From assembly GCF_004353505.1 (NCBI RefSeq), contig NZ_SMNQ01000022.1:48942-112941 (forward strand): 64,000 nucleotides of DNA, read 5' to 3'. The stretch's first letter is position 1, and each line of letters opens with the position of its first letter. Shown one piece after another: positions 8,720-17,546 of the stretch. The position numbers and the translations under genes were made by a program. The DNA comes from Streptomyces sp. WAC05374. GTDB lineage: Bacteria; Actinomycetota; Actinomycetes; Streptomycetales; Streptomycetaceae. Under the pieces are notes generated by a model. The model was not told where the DNA came from, searched no databases, and saw only the letters and a list, made by a program, of their open reading frames with translations.

Positions 8720-9214
8720 ATGTCCCATCAGCACCCCTTCCCGGACCCCCCTCCGTACCGCCACCCGGACGAGGTGGCCCGCTCCTTCTGGGACGCACCC
8801 GCGCCGCAGCATCCGGAACCCCGCGAGCCCCGCCGCCCCCACGGCGACCTGGACGCGCTCCGTTCCGGATACCGCAGGCTGCGCCGCGTCTCGACGCTCA
8901 CCGCCCTCGGGTACTTCACCCTCTTCCTCCTCCTGGCGGCCTTCGCGCCCGGGCTCATGACCAGCGAGATCTCCGGCGGCCTCAACGTCGGTCTGCTGCT
9001 CGGGCTCGGCCAGTTGCCCGTGGCACTCGCCGCCATCGCGCTGTACGAGCGCATCGCCCGCCACCGCCTCGACCCGGTCGCGGCGGCCGTCCGGGAGCAG
9101 CACCCCTGGCAGTCGGCGGCCGAGACGCGCGGCCCCGCGGCCCGTGGCGGTCACCCCGGCGGGCAGGAGCAGTGGCCGTGGGCGAGCGGCCGCGCCGGAG
9201 GTGGCCGGTCATGA
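8720..9214 (+). CDS. DUF485 inner-membrane protein, symporter partner
   Basis: This is a 164-residue member of the DUF485 (YjcH-like) family, small membrane proteins encoded beside acetate/solute symporters. A Pro-rich cytoplasmic N-terminus (about 1-48) leads to a basic helix and two membrane helices, LTALGYFTLFLLLAAFAPG and GLLLGLGQLPVALAAIALYE. The polar C-terminus holds RIARHRLDPVAAAVRE. AGGAG lies upstream of the ATG. The stop overlaps the actP start by ATGA, so the two are co-translated. The function is not established, but pairing with ActP is a strongly conserved arrangement. Confidence 0.9.
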   Translation: MSHQHPFPDPPPYRHPDEVARSFWDAPAPQHPEPREPRRPHGDLDALRSGYRRLRRVSTLTALGYFTLFLLLAAFAPGLMTSEISGGLNVGLLLGLGQLPVALAAIALYERIARHRLDPVAAAVREQHPWQSAAETRGPAARGGHPGGQEQWPWASGRAGGGRS

Positions 9215-10830
9215 TCGAGTTCGGCCCCGACGCCCAGACCATGTCGCTGGTGGCCTTCATCGCGGTCATCACCGTCACCCTGCTGGTGTGCGTGATGACC
9301 GGGCCCGCCCACGGCGACCTGGACGAGTTCTACACCGGCTACCGGTCGCTGTCGCCCGTACAGAGCGGCCTTGCCATCGCCGGCGACTACATCTCCGCCG
9401 GCACCGTGCTCGGCACCGTCGGCATCATCGCGCTCCTCGGCTTCGACGGGATCACGCTCACGCTGAGCACCGTGCTCTCACTGGTCCTGCTGATGTTCCT
9501 GCTCGCCGAACCGCTGCGCAACACCGGCCGGTTCACCACGGGCGACGTCCTCACGCGACGTACCCCCGGCCCGGCCGTACGCGTCACCGCGGCCCTGGTC
9601 ACCCTCACCGCGCTGCTCCCGCTGGTCGTCTTCCAGCTCGCCGGCGCGGGTGACCTGCTCGCCGTGGTCCTCGGCTTCCACGCCGACGGTTTCAAGACCG
9701 GGGCGATCGTGTTCCTCGGTGTGCTGATGATCGCGTACGCGGCGATCGGCGGGATGAAGGGCACCGCGTTCATCCAGATCGTCAAGACCGTCGTCCTGCT
9801 CGGCGCCTCCACCGCGATCGCGCTGCTCGTGCTGGACCGGTTCGACTTCAGTCTGCCGGTGCTGCTGGACGCCGCCAAGGACGGGAGCGGGGCGGGAGAC
9901 GCGTACCTCGCCTCGGGGCTCCAGTTCGCGGGCGACGACATCGACATGATCGGGACGCAGATGACGGTCGTGCTGGGCGCGGCGGTGCTGCCGCACATCA
10001 CGATGCGCATGTTCAGCTCGCGCAGTGCGGCGGCCGTGCGGCGCTCGATGTCCTGGGCCGTGTCGACCGTCGTCGTCACCTGCCTGCTGCTCGCGCTGAT
10101 CGGCCTCGGCGCGGCCGCGATCGTCGGCCACAAGGGGCTCGTCGCGGGGGATCCGCAGGCCCAGACCGCGTTGCTGATGGTCAGCCAGGCCGTGATGGGG
10201 ACGGACCCCTCCACGGTCGAGACCCTGCTGTTCACGGCGGTGACCACGGCCGTCTTCCTCACCCTGCTGGCCTCGGTGGCCGGGATCACCCTCGCCTGTG
10301 CCAACACACTGGCGCACGACCTCATCGCGCACGGAGCGCGCAGGAACCCTCTGAAACGCTCCACGGAGATGGCCCTGGCCCGGGCCGCCACCGTCGGCGT
10401 CGGACTCGCGGCGATCGCCATCGCGGCCGGCGCGCGGCATCTGAACCTCCAGGCCCTGCTGACCCTGTCCTTCTGCGTCGGCGCCTCCGCGATCGCCCCG
10501 GCGCTGGTCTACAGCCTCTTCTGGCGCCGCTACACCCGCACGGGACTGCTCGCCACCCTCATCGTGGGCACCGCCGCCACCCTGCTCCTGATGAGCGGCA
10601 GCAACCTGGTGTCCGGGTCACCGCAGTCGATGTTCCCGGAGCGGGACGCCAACTGGTTCCCGTTCACGACGAGCGGCATCGTCTCCGTCCCGCTCGGCTT
10701 CCTGGCCGGCTGGCTCGGCACGATCCTCGGCGAGGGCCGCGACACGGCGGGCGGCCATCGCCGGTACGAGGAGGTGGAACCGACGATCCTGGCCGGCGCG
10801 CCCACCCCGACGACCGGCGACGCCCCCTGA
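9211..10830 (+). CDS. actP: cation/acetate symporter (sodium:solute symporter family)
   Basis: This 539-residue secondary transporter has about 13 membrane helices and probably takes up acetate or other short monocarboxylates with Na+ or H+. Family features are FYTGYRSLSPVQSGLAIAGDYISAGTVLG near the N-terminus (the SSS-family substrate and ion region), YAAIGGMKGTAFIQIVK, and LPHITMRMFSSRSAAAVRRS. The start is the ATG at 9211, which overlaps the DUF485 stop. An in-frame start at 9172 would lie inside DUF485 and is unlikely. Acetate is inferred from the DUF485 pairing. Confidence 0.92.
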   Translation: MIEFGPDAQTMSLVAFIAVITVTLLVCVMTGPAHGDLDEFYTGYRSLSPVQSGLAIAGDYISAGTVLGTVGIIALLGFDGITLTLSTVLSLVLLMFLLAEPLRNTGRFTTGDVLTRRTPGPAVRVTAALVTLTALLPLVVFQLAGAGDLLAVVLGFHADGFKTGAIVFLGVLMIAYAAIGGMKGTAFIQIVKTVVLLGASTAIALLVLDRFDFSLPVLLDAAKDGSGAGDAYLASGLQFAGDDIDMIGTQMTVVLGAAVLPHITMRMFSSRSAAAVRRSMSWAVSTVVVTCLLLALIGLGAAAIVGHKGLVAGDPQAQTALLMVSQAVMGTDPSTVETLLFTAVTTAVFLTLLASVAGITLACANTLAHDLIAHGARRNPLKRSTEMALARAATVGVGLAAIAIAAGARHLNLQALLTLSFCVGASAIAPALVYSLFWRRYTRTGLLATLIVGTAATLLLMSGSNLVSGSPQSMFPERDANWFPFTTSGIVSVPLGFLAGWLGTILGEGRDTAGGHRRYEEVEPTILAGAPTPTTGDAP

Positions 10831-10838
10831 GGCCCGGC

Positions 10839-10865
10839 CCGTGGCGGGTCGCGGCCCCGCCACGG
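10839..10865. terminator. bidirectional hairpin terminator between actP and SDR gene
   Basis: CCGTGGCGGG (10839-10848) pairs with CCCGCCACGG (10856-10865) around a seven-base loop. It sits between the converging actP and SDR genes and has no long T-run on either side. Confidence 0.65.
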
Positions 10866-10876
10866 CACCGGAGGTA

Positions 10877-11890
10877 CTAGTACGGAACGCCGGCCAGGGG
10901 TGTCCCGGCCGCGCCCTGTGCGCGCACCCGCCGTGCGACGCCCGCCACCGCACCGGCCATCAGCATGGCGGCGGTCAGCCGGCGCATCGCGGTACGGCGC
11001 CGGCCGCCCCATCCGCCGTGCGCGGCGCCCGTACCCGGCGCCGGGACGTGGAGGTTGCCGTGTCCCGCGGGGGCGGACTCCTTGCGGGACAGGTGCGCCC
11101 TGTCCACCTGGCGGGCCATCATCCGCTCCGCCAGACCCGGCACGATCCTGGACTCCAGCACCATGGAACGGCCCGTGGGCCCCACCACGACCTCCCGCCG
11201 GGGCGACCGCACCAGGTCCACGATGGTCCGGGCGACCCGCTCGGGGCTGTACACCGGGGGCATCGCCAGCGGCTTGCGGCCCGTGTAGTTCGCGGCGTGC
11301 TCGAACAGCGGGGTGTCGATGGTGGCCGGCAGCACCGTGCACACGTGCACGCCCTTCGCCCTGTCCAGCCGCAGCTCCTGGCGCAGGCTGGCGCTCAGCG
11401 CCCGGACGGCGTACTTGGACATGCCGTAGGCGTGGGTGTACGGCTGGCTCACCACGCCCACGACGGACGACACGTTGATCAGCGTGCCGCTGCCCTGCTC
11501 GCGCATCACCCGCAGGGCGGCGCGGGCTCCGTGCACGTACCCCATGACGTTGACGTCCAGGACCTTGCGGAAGTCCTCCATCGGGACCTGTTGGAAGGGA
11601 CCGAACACGGTGACGGCGGCGCAGTTGACCCACACGTCGACGCGGCCGAAGCGCCCCACCGCGCGCCGGGCGAGGTCGTCGACCGCCCCGGCGTCCGTGA
11701 CGTCGGTCGGCACGACGAGGGCCTGCGCGCCGCGGTGCCGTTCGCACTCCCGCGCCACGGCCGCCAGGGCCTCCGCCCGCCGCGCCGCCAGGACCACACG
11801 GCCCCCCTTGCGGGCGAACGCCAGGGCGGTCGACCGCCCGATGCCGCTGGACGCGCCGGTGATCACGACCACGGAACCCCGCACACGCAT
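10877..11890 (-). CDS. SDR family NAD(P)-dependent oxidoreductase
   Basis: This is a 337-residue classical short-chain dehydrogenase. The cofactor site is TGASSGIG (residues about 11-18), NVSSVVGV supplies the catalytic Ser, and YGMSKYAVRALS gives the Tyr-x3-Lys pair. After the ~250-residue core there is an extension with RMMARQVDRAHLS and a C-terminal hydrophobic stretch (LTAAMLMAGAVAGVA) that may be a membrane anchor. Such extended forms are common in actinomycetes; the substrate is unknown. The upstream region (11891-11940) is unusually AT-rich (ATATTGTCCGATACAT), suggesting a regulated promoter, possibly with a repressor operator. Confidence 0.88.
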   Translation of the reverse strand: MRVRGSVVVITGASSGIGRSTALAFARKGGRVVLAARRAEALAAVARECERHRGAQALVVPTDVTDAGAVDDLARRAVGRFGRVDVWVNCAAVTVFGPFQQVPMEDFRKVLDVNVMGYVHGARAALRVMREQGSGTLINVSSVVGVVSQPYTHAYGMSKYAVRALSASLRQELRLDRAKGVHVCTVLPATIDTPLFEHAANYTGRKPLAMPPVYSPERVARTIVDLVRSPRREVVVGPTGRSMVLESRIVPGLAERMMARQVDRAHLSRKESAPAGHGNLHVPAPGTGAAHGGWGGRRRTAMRRLTAAMLMAGAVAGVARRVRAQGAAGTPLAGVPY

Positions 11891-11948
11891 GGATGACCCT
11901 TTCCTCGCATATTGTCCGATACATCACTTAAGCATCGACCCCGGGCCT

Positions 11949-12190
11949 TCACCTGTCGGCGAGCACCTGTGGGGTGGGGGCCGCTTCAGCCCCGCCGAGC
12001 GAGCGGGAGTAGACGGCACCCCGCCAGTCCGTGGCCGCGGCCCAGCGCGGGGACTCCCGCCCGGCGCGCACGCCCGTCATCTGCTCCTCGTCGGACTCGG
12101 TGCCCGCCTTGTCGAGCTCCTTGGACTCCGGTGAACCGCGTTGCGGCAGCCAGACGGTGGCGAACACGTAGAGGAAGAACTGCAGGCCTG
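11949..12190 (-). pseudogene. 3' remnant of a membrane-protein gene
   Basis: This frame reads out of a single membrane helix (LQFFLYVFATVWLPQRGSPE) into a polar, charged tail ending PQVLADR, with no start of its own at a sensible place. It looks like the last helix and cytoplasmic tail of a larger membrane protein whose 5' part is missing. It joins directly, in another frame, to the 5' part of a lipoprotein gene near 12179-12190. The identity of the parent protein is not recognised. Confidence 0.5.
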
Positions 12191-12394
12191 CCCGGCCGAC
12201 TGCTCCAGTTCCTCCTTGCTGGAGGGCGCGAGAGCGGCGCACAGCCGCCCGTACCGTCCGGCGTCCAGGGCCTGCTCGAACCGGGTGACTTCCTCGCCGA
12301 CGCGCTCACGCCGCTCGGGCGGCGATCCGCATCCCACCACGAGCACCGCCACCACCACCGCCGTGATGCCCGGCCCGGACCACCGTCGTGACAT
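12077..12394 (-). pseudogene. truncated lipoprotein gene
   Basis: From the ATG at 12394 (GGGAGGCGGG upstream) the frame begins as a typical Streptomyces lipoprotein: MSRRWSGPG, hydrophobic ITAVVVAVLVV, lipobox VVGC, then RVGEEVTRFEQALDAGRYGRLCAALAPSSKEELEQS. This start resembles a known family of small secreted lipoproteins of about 130-150 residues. At about 12185 the sense ends abruptly, and the frame continues as a low-quality Ser/Arg-rich run to 12077 while another frame becomes a membrane-protein tail. Two genes joined by deletion, leaving both broken, is the simplest reading. Confidence 0.55.
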
Positions 12395-12635
12395 CCCGCC
12401 TCCCGCGCGGCCCCGGGCCGGCGCCCGGCCGCCCGGCCGTCCCTGTGCACAGCGGCTAACCGCTCGTCGCGCATCCACCCGTCCGGTTCCGGCCGGGGCC
12501 ACGGCGACGGCGGAGACGCCGCGGGGACACCGGGGTGACGCGGCCGTCACGGCCGTCTTGGCACACTGCGCCGGAGTGTCCCTGGAGCACCGGCTCCTGT
12601 CGCCACCGACGTGCTGTGGGGAGGGATTCCGTCCG

Positions 12636-15600
12636 ATGCCAGCGCCGAAGGCTCTCGCGGTGCGGCCGGCGGCGTCGACGGCGGTGACCGCGCCGGCGAA
12701 GCAGCGGCCGGAGACGACCGGTTCCGCCCGGCCCCCGGCGGGTCACTCCAACGCGGCGGTGACCGCCGCGCTCGCGGGAAGAGGGGCACCGGCGGCACCG
12801 CCCTTCCCCGCCCGGCTCACGCCCACCGCCCAGGACATGGTCGGCAACGGCGCCGTCGCGGCGGCCGGCCGTGGCGGCCCCGGGACAGCCCCGCAGGCGC
12901 CGGCCGCGGAGAGCGAGGCGCCGGCGCCCGCCGGAGGGGACCGGAAGGCGAAGGCGCGGCCCGGCCCGGAGGCCGACCCGAAGTTCGCGGCGCTGAAGAA
13001 GGACGTACGGAACAAGAAGCGGGCACTGGCGTCCTCGCATCCCCCGCCGCGTACCGAGGCGGTGGCGGCGCAGGACGCCGCACTGCCGCCCAAGGACGAC
13101 GAGGTGGCGCAGGGCAAGACCGCCAACGCCGAGAAGATGAACGAGGCCGAGCCGAAAGCGTTCGACAAGGACGCGTTCATCAGGGCGGTCGAGAAGGCGA
13201 TCGCGGACAAGGCCCCGAAGAACCTCGACGAGGCGGACAAGTTCGCCGGCTCCGGCAAGGCGGACGAGGTCCGGGCGGAGGTGCACGGCAGGGTCGGCGA
13301 GGGCAAGTCGGACTCGGCGGAGCAGATCGCCACCACGACCGCCGCCCCGCCGGACACGTCGGCGGCCGCGCCCAAGAAGGTCGTGCCGATGAGCCCGGAC
13401 CGGCCGCCGGGCGCCCCGGGCGCGCCCAACCCCGCGCACGCCGTGCCGGACAAGCTGCCGGCGTCGGCCACCGACATGTCGGCCGGGCCGGCCGACGTCG
13501 AGCGCCGGATGTCGGACGCGCAGGTCACCGAGGGCCAGTTGCAGAAGTCCAACGAACCGGCGTTCACCAAGGCGCTCGGCGAGAAGAAGGCCGCCGAGCG
13601 GCACTCCGGCACCGCGCCCGGACAGTTGCGCAAGCACGAGGCCGCGGAACTGCGCGCCTCCACCGCGCAGGCGAAGCGGCTCGGCACCGCCGCCATGGGC
13701 GCGATGGGCGCGCAGCGGACGCGCACCGGGCAGCAGGTCGACACGGGCAAGAAGGGCACCAAGAGCCGGGACGAGGAGAAGCGGGCCCAGGTCACGGCGG
13801 TCCTGCAAGGCGTCTTCGACACGATGAAGAAGGACGTCGAGGCGATCCTGGAGGGCCTGGACAAGCTGGTCGACGACCAGTTCGGCCGGGGTGAGAAGGC
13901 GGCCAGGGACGCGTTCACCGCCGAACACCGGCGGAAGATGGACGAGTACAAGGACCGCCGGTACTCGGGCGCGACGGGCAAACTGCGCTGGGTGCGGGAC
14001 CTGTTCGCGGGGCTGCCCGCCGAGGCCGACAGGATCTTCGAAGAAGCGCGCGACAACTACGTACGCCGCATGCGGCAGGTGATCTCCGACGTCGCCGACA
14101 CCATCGGGGCGGAGCTGAACCGGGCCAAGCGGCGCATCGCCCAGGGCCGGGCCGAGATGCGGGACGCGGTACGCAAGCTTCCGGCCGACCTGCGGAGCAT
14201 CGGGCAGCAGGCGGCGGCCGAGTTCACGGACAAGTTCGACGAGCTGACCCAGGCCGTGGACGACAAGGGCACGCAGCTCGTCGACACCCTGGCCACCAAG
14301 TACACCGAGGCGCTCAAGTCGGTCGACGACGAGATCGCCGCGGAGAAGGAGAAGAACAGGGGGCTGGTCGCCAAGGCCGTGGACGCGGTCAAGGCCGTCA
14401 TCAACACGATCCTGGAGCTGAAGCGGCTGCTGCTGGCGGTCCTCGCGAAGGCCGCCCAAGCGGTCATGCTGATCCTCAAGGACCCGATCGGCTTCCTGCG
14501 CAACCTGGTCTCGGCCGTCGGCGCCGGTCTGCGGCTGTTCCTCCAGAACCTCGGCCGCCACCTCCAGCAGGGCATCCTGTCGTGGCTGCTGGGCAGGACG
14601 GCCGAGGCGGGCCTGGAACTGCCCGCGAAGTTCGACACCCAGGGCGTGGTGAAGATGCTCGGCGGGCTGCTCGGCCTGTCGTGGCAGAACATCCGTGCCC
14701 GCATCACCCGCAAGGTCCCCGAACCGGCCGTCGCGGCGGCCGAGACGGGGGTGCCCCTGCTCGCCGACGTCCGCAAGCGGGGCGTCACGGCGATGTGGGA
14801 CGACCTCAGGACACGCGTCGGCGACCTGCGGAAGAAGCTGCTCGACGACGTCATCGCCTATGTCACGCCGACGATCGTGGTCGCCGGCATCACGTGGGTG
14901 ATCTCGCTGCTCAACCCGGCGTCGGCGTTCGTGCGGGCGGTGAAGCTGATCATCGACTTCATCCGGTTCATCGTCACCCAGGCCCGCCAGATCTTCGACT
15001 TCGTCAACGCGGTCCTCGACGCGGTCATCGCCATCGCACGCGGCGGCAGCGGCGGCGTCCCCGCCCTGATCGAACGCGCCCTGGCCCGTTCCATCCCCGT
15101 CCTGCTGGGCGTCCTCGCGGCCATCCTGGGCGTCGGCGGCATCGCCGGCCGGGTCCGCCAGATCGTCCAGCGCCTGTCCGCCCCGGTCAACCGGGCGGTG
15201 GACTGGGTCATCGACAAGATCGTCGGCCTGGTGAAGAAGCTGTGGGCGAAGCTGAAGCCGAAGCCGGGCAAGAAGAAGCCCACGCCGAAGCCCGTGCCGA
15301 AGCGCCGCCCGGACCGGAAGCGGCCGGGCGGGCCGCGCCGGCGGAAGCGCCCGGACCAACGGAGGCGTCCAGACCAGCGGCGACGGCCGGACCGGCGGAA
15401 GCCTCAGCGGAAGGACCGTCGCGACCCGAACAAGAAGCGGACCGACAAGCGGTCCGAGGCGGAGAAGAGGGCCGCACTTGACGCCGCCCTCCGCGAGGCG
15501 AACCAACTCATCGGCGAGGACTCCGCGACCGTACGGTCCGTCCGGCAAGGACTCCCCGCGATCAAGCGTCAGCACCGGCTGACCTCGATACGCCTCGTCA

Positions 15601-16835
15601 AGTCCGGTGAGCTCTACCATCTCAGACTGACCATCAACCCGGGTGCCGACTCCGATCCGGCTGCTCTGGATCTCCGGCTCGTCGAAGCCGCGAAGAAGTA
15701 CGTGAAGGAGGTCCACGAGCACTGGTGGTCGCAGATCCTCAGCAAGGCGAAGCTCGGTTCTGCGGGCACGGCGGTGTGGAACCGCTCCGTTCTGAACAAC
15801 ACCGAATCCGCGGCGCTGAAGTACATCGAGGCGCAGGACGTAGCCGCGTTCAGGAGAGCTCATCCGCGCGCGGCAGCCGACAAGGACACCGTCAAGAGCT
15901 ACCTGTTCGGGAAGACCGCCCCCACCCGCCACCCGTTCCTCGACAAACTCGGCGGCCAAGAGGGTGCGTTGGGGAAGCTCAAATCCGCCGGGAAGGCAGC
16001 AGCCGCGGGCGACGAGAAGACGGTGGAGATCATCGATGAGATGGCGTTCTTCGCCGACCGCCCGAGCTACGGTCGCTGGGACCCGTTCCCCGGCCGGGAA
16101 GCCGATGCCGACCAGGAACTGAGAGCAGCGGTCAACGCGAAGGGTCTGCGCGCGTTCCTGGAGGCCATGGTCCGGGCGGGTCAGGCCGGCACGATCACCT
16201 GGGCGAGGTTCCGTGACCTCTGGGACAACGACACCCCCAGCCGCGAGTTCGTCAAGAGCCGCTTCCGCGACCTCGATGACGGAAAGCACGAGTGGATTCC
16301 CACGGATCACCTGCTGGAGGTGGTCGAGTCCGCGATCGACCACCACAAGAAGGGTGACCTCGAGAAGGGCCTGGACTGGCTGCGTCTGCAGGATGCCCTG
16401 CGGTCACCGACGAATCACGTCATCTGGCGTGTTCTGGACCCCGAGGGTCTTCTCTCGCTGGGGGCCCACGTCGGTACCTTCTACACGAGGGAACGCAAGT
16501 CCACTCTCACCAATGGCACCAAGGAGTTCCACGACGGTCTCCGCAACCTGTACATGCAGAACAAGTCGGGCACGGCGCGGGCGTTCGTGGACCTGCTGCT
16601 CGGCATCCTGGACAGCGACGCGACGGCCGGTGTGGCCGGGTTCAAACTCGTCTGGAGCGGCGATCTCGGAGGCGTCCCGACCGCCGTACTCAACCAGCCG
16701 ATCAACGCGCTCTTCCGCGTGCAAGCGGGCTCATTCCTGGAACTCACCCTGGCGGAACTCGGTACCCGGCAGAAGGCGGCCTTCGAAGCCGTACGGAATG
16801 ATTTCCGGAGCGCCAAAGCCGCACTCAAGCGATGA
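12636..16835 (+). CDS. large modular toxin/effector linked to the contractile injection system
   Basis: This 1,399-residue protein is a candidate CIS cargo. The N-terminus is Ala/Pro-rich with two GN-x-AV-like motifs (HSNAAV at 37-42 and VGNGAV at 69-74) of the kind found before the DUF4157 domain of eCIS-linked toxins; DUF4157 itself is absent. A charged Lys/Glu/Ala helical region follows to about 600. Residues about 600-870 are a hydrophobic and amphipathic block (GFLRNLVSAVGAGLRLFLQN, WVISLLNPASAFVRAVKLI) matching the pattern of other large eCIS-associated toxins. A Lys/Arg/Pro linker runs about 871-950. The C-terminal part from about 1010 is probably the toxic domain: HEWIPTDH near 1218, SPTNHVIW near 1257 and a later GAHVG suggest an HNH-like nuclease (low confidence). 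The ATG at 12636 has GGGGAGGGA upstream. A probable immunity gene follows 18 bases downstream. Confidence 0.8.
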   Translation: MPAPKALAVRPAASTAVTAPAKQRPETTGSARPPAGHSNAAVTAALAGRGAPAAPPFPARLTPTAQDMVGNGAVAAAGRGGPGTAPQAPAAESEAPAPAGGDRKAKARPGPEADPKFAALKKDVRNKKRALASSHPPPRTEAVAAQDAALPPKDDEVAQGKTANAEKMNEAEPKAFDKDAFIRAVEKAIADKAPKNLDEADKFAGSGKADEVRAEVHGRVGEGKSDSAEQIATTTAAPPDTSAAAPKKVVPMSPDRPPGAPGAPNPAHAVPDKLPASATDMSAGPADVERRMSDAQVTEGQLQKSNEPAFTKALGEKKAAERHSGTAPGQLRKHEAAELRASTAQAKRLGTAAMGAMGAQRTRTGQQVDTGKKGTKSRDEEKRAQVTAVLQGVFDTMKKDVEAILEGLDKLVDDQFGRGEKAARDAFTAEHRRKMDEYKDRRYSGATGKLRWVRDLFAGLPAEADRIFEEARDNYVRRMRQVISDVADTIGAELNRAKRRIAQGRAEMRDAVRKLPADLRSIGQQAAAEFTDKFDELTQAVDDKGTQLVDTLATKYTEALKSVDDEIAAEKEKNRGLVAKAVDAVKAVINTILELKRLLLAVLAKAAQAVMLILKDPIGFLRNLVSAVGAGLRLFLQNLGRHLQQGILSWLLGRTAEAGLELPAKFDTQGVVKMLGGLLGLSWQNIRARITRKVPEPAVAAAETGVPLLADVRKRGVTAMWDDLRTRVGDLRKKLLDDVIAYVTPTIVVAGITWVISLLNPASAFVRAVKLIIDFIRFIVTQARQIFDFVNAVLDAVIAIARGGSGGVPALIERALARSIPVLLGVLAAILGVGGIAGRVRQIVQRLSAPVNRAVDWVIDKIVGLVKKLWAKLKPKPGKKKPTPKPVPKRRPDRKRPGGPRRRKRPDQRRRPDQRRRPDRRKPQRKDRRDPNKKRTDKRSEAEKRAALDAALREANQLIGEDSATVRSVRQGLPAIKRQHRLTSIRLVKSGELYHLRLTINPGADSDPAALDLRLVEAAKKYVKEVHEHWWSQILSKAKLGSAGTAVWNRSVLNNTESAALKYIEAQDVAAFRRAHPRAAADKDTVKSYLFGKTAPTRHPFLDKLGGQEGALGKLKSAGKAAAAGDEKTVEIIDEMAFFADRPSYGRWDPFPGREADADQELRAAVNAKGLRAFLEAMVRAGQAGTITWARFRDLWDNDTPSREFVKSRFRDLDDGKHEWIPTDHLLEVVESAIDHHKKGDLEKGLDWLRLQDALRSPTNHVIWRVLDPEGLLSLGAHVGTFYTRERKSTLTNGTKEFHDGLRNLYMQNKSGTARAFVDLLLGILDSDATAGVAGFKLVWSGDLGGVPTAVLNQPINALFRVQAGSFLELTLAELGTRQKAAFEAVRNDFRSAKAALKR

Positions 16836-16853
16836 CCGAACAGAGGAAGACCG

Positions 16854-17522
16854 ATGGAACCCGCGATCGCCCGAGCGATCTCCCTCGAGGTGGGACACCC
16901 TGAGCCCTTCGCTGACGACGAGCTCGACACCATCGTGACCCTGGGGGTTCTGCATGCCCGCAGCATCTCCGGACTCGAGCGCTGTCCCTCCCTCCGAGTC
17001 CTGGTCCTGTCCGGCTACGGCGCCGGTGACCTCCCCGACCTCGGAAGGTTTTCCGACCTGTCCAGCGTCACGGTCTCGGACAGCGACCTTCGCGATCTCA
17101 GGCTGGTGCACACGGCGACCTCGCTGCTTTCGCTGAACGTGGAACGCAGCCTCGTCTCGGACATCTCTCCCACCGTGGAATGCGCCGGGCTGGGTTGGCT
17201 CGACGTCACGGGCAACCCCCTGTCGGACGAGTCGTACCGGGAGGTTCTGCCCGAACTGCGCGCCAAGGGCGTGGACGTACGGGCTTCGGAGGAACGGGAG
17301 TGGTCCCTCACCCGCGCGCTGCACGATGCGGGCCTCCCGTTCGCCTACTGCCTTCACGGCGACCACCACCGTCTGTCCCGTCCGGGCCTGACCCGCACCG
17401 GCAACCCCGAGGGGGGCCACATCAGCATCTCCCCCGAGGAGTTGGAGCACCTCCTGGCGACCAGCCCCGAGGACATCGAGCCCCTCTTCGACGACCCGAA
17501 CCGGACACCGCGTCACGTGTGA
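16854..17522 (+). CDS. probable immunity protein, leucine-rich-repeat type
   Basis: This 222-residue soluble acidic protein has no signal peptide. Its middle (about 40-135) contains irregular LRR-like units: SLRVLVLSGYGAGDLPDL, LSSVTVSDSDLRDLRLV and LGWLDVTGNPLSDESY. A second part holds the segment CLHGDHHRLSRPGL and an acidic C-terminus. GAGGAAG lies before the ATG. It begins 18 bases after the toxin stop on the same strand. Small LRR or SUKH-like proteins directly downstream of polymorphic toxins are usually immunity proteins, so binding and blocking the upstream toxin's C-terminal domain is inferred. It is not transcribed with the CIS operon, which converges on it. Confidence 0.6.
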   Translation: MEPAIARAISLEVGHPEPFADDELDTIVTLGVLHARSISGLERCPSLRVLVLSGYGAGDLPDLGRFSDLSSVTVSDSDLRDLRLVHTATSLLSLNVERSLVSDISPTVECAGLGWLDVTGNPLSDESYREVLPELRAKGVDVRASEEREWSLTRALHDAGLPFAYCLHGDHHRLSRPGLTRTGNPEGGHISISPEELEHLLATSPEDIEPLFDDPNRTPRHV

Positions 17523-17546
17523 CGCCACGAGGCGAGTGAGAGGATC

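Noticed and set aside
12456..16346. Very long open frame on the minus strand opposite the toxin gene
   Set aside because: It is the shadow of a high-GC gene: it is Arg/Leu/Gly-rich with no domain, while the plus strand has clear domains, a ribosome site and third-position G/C bias.
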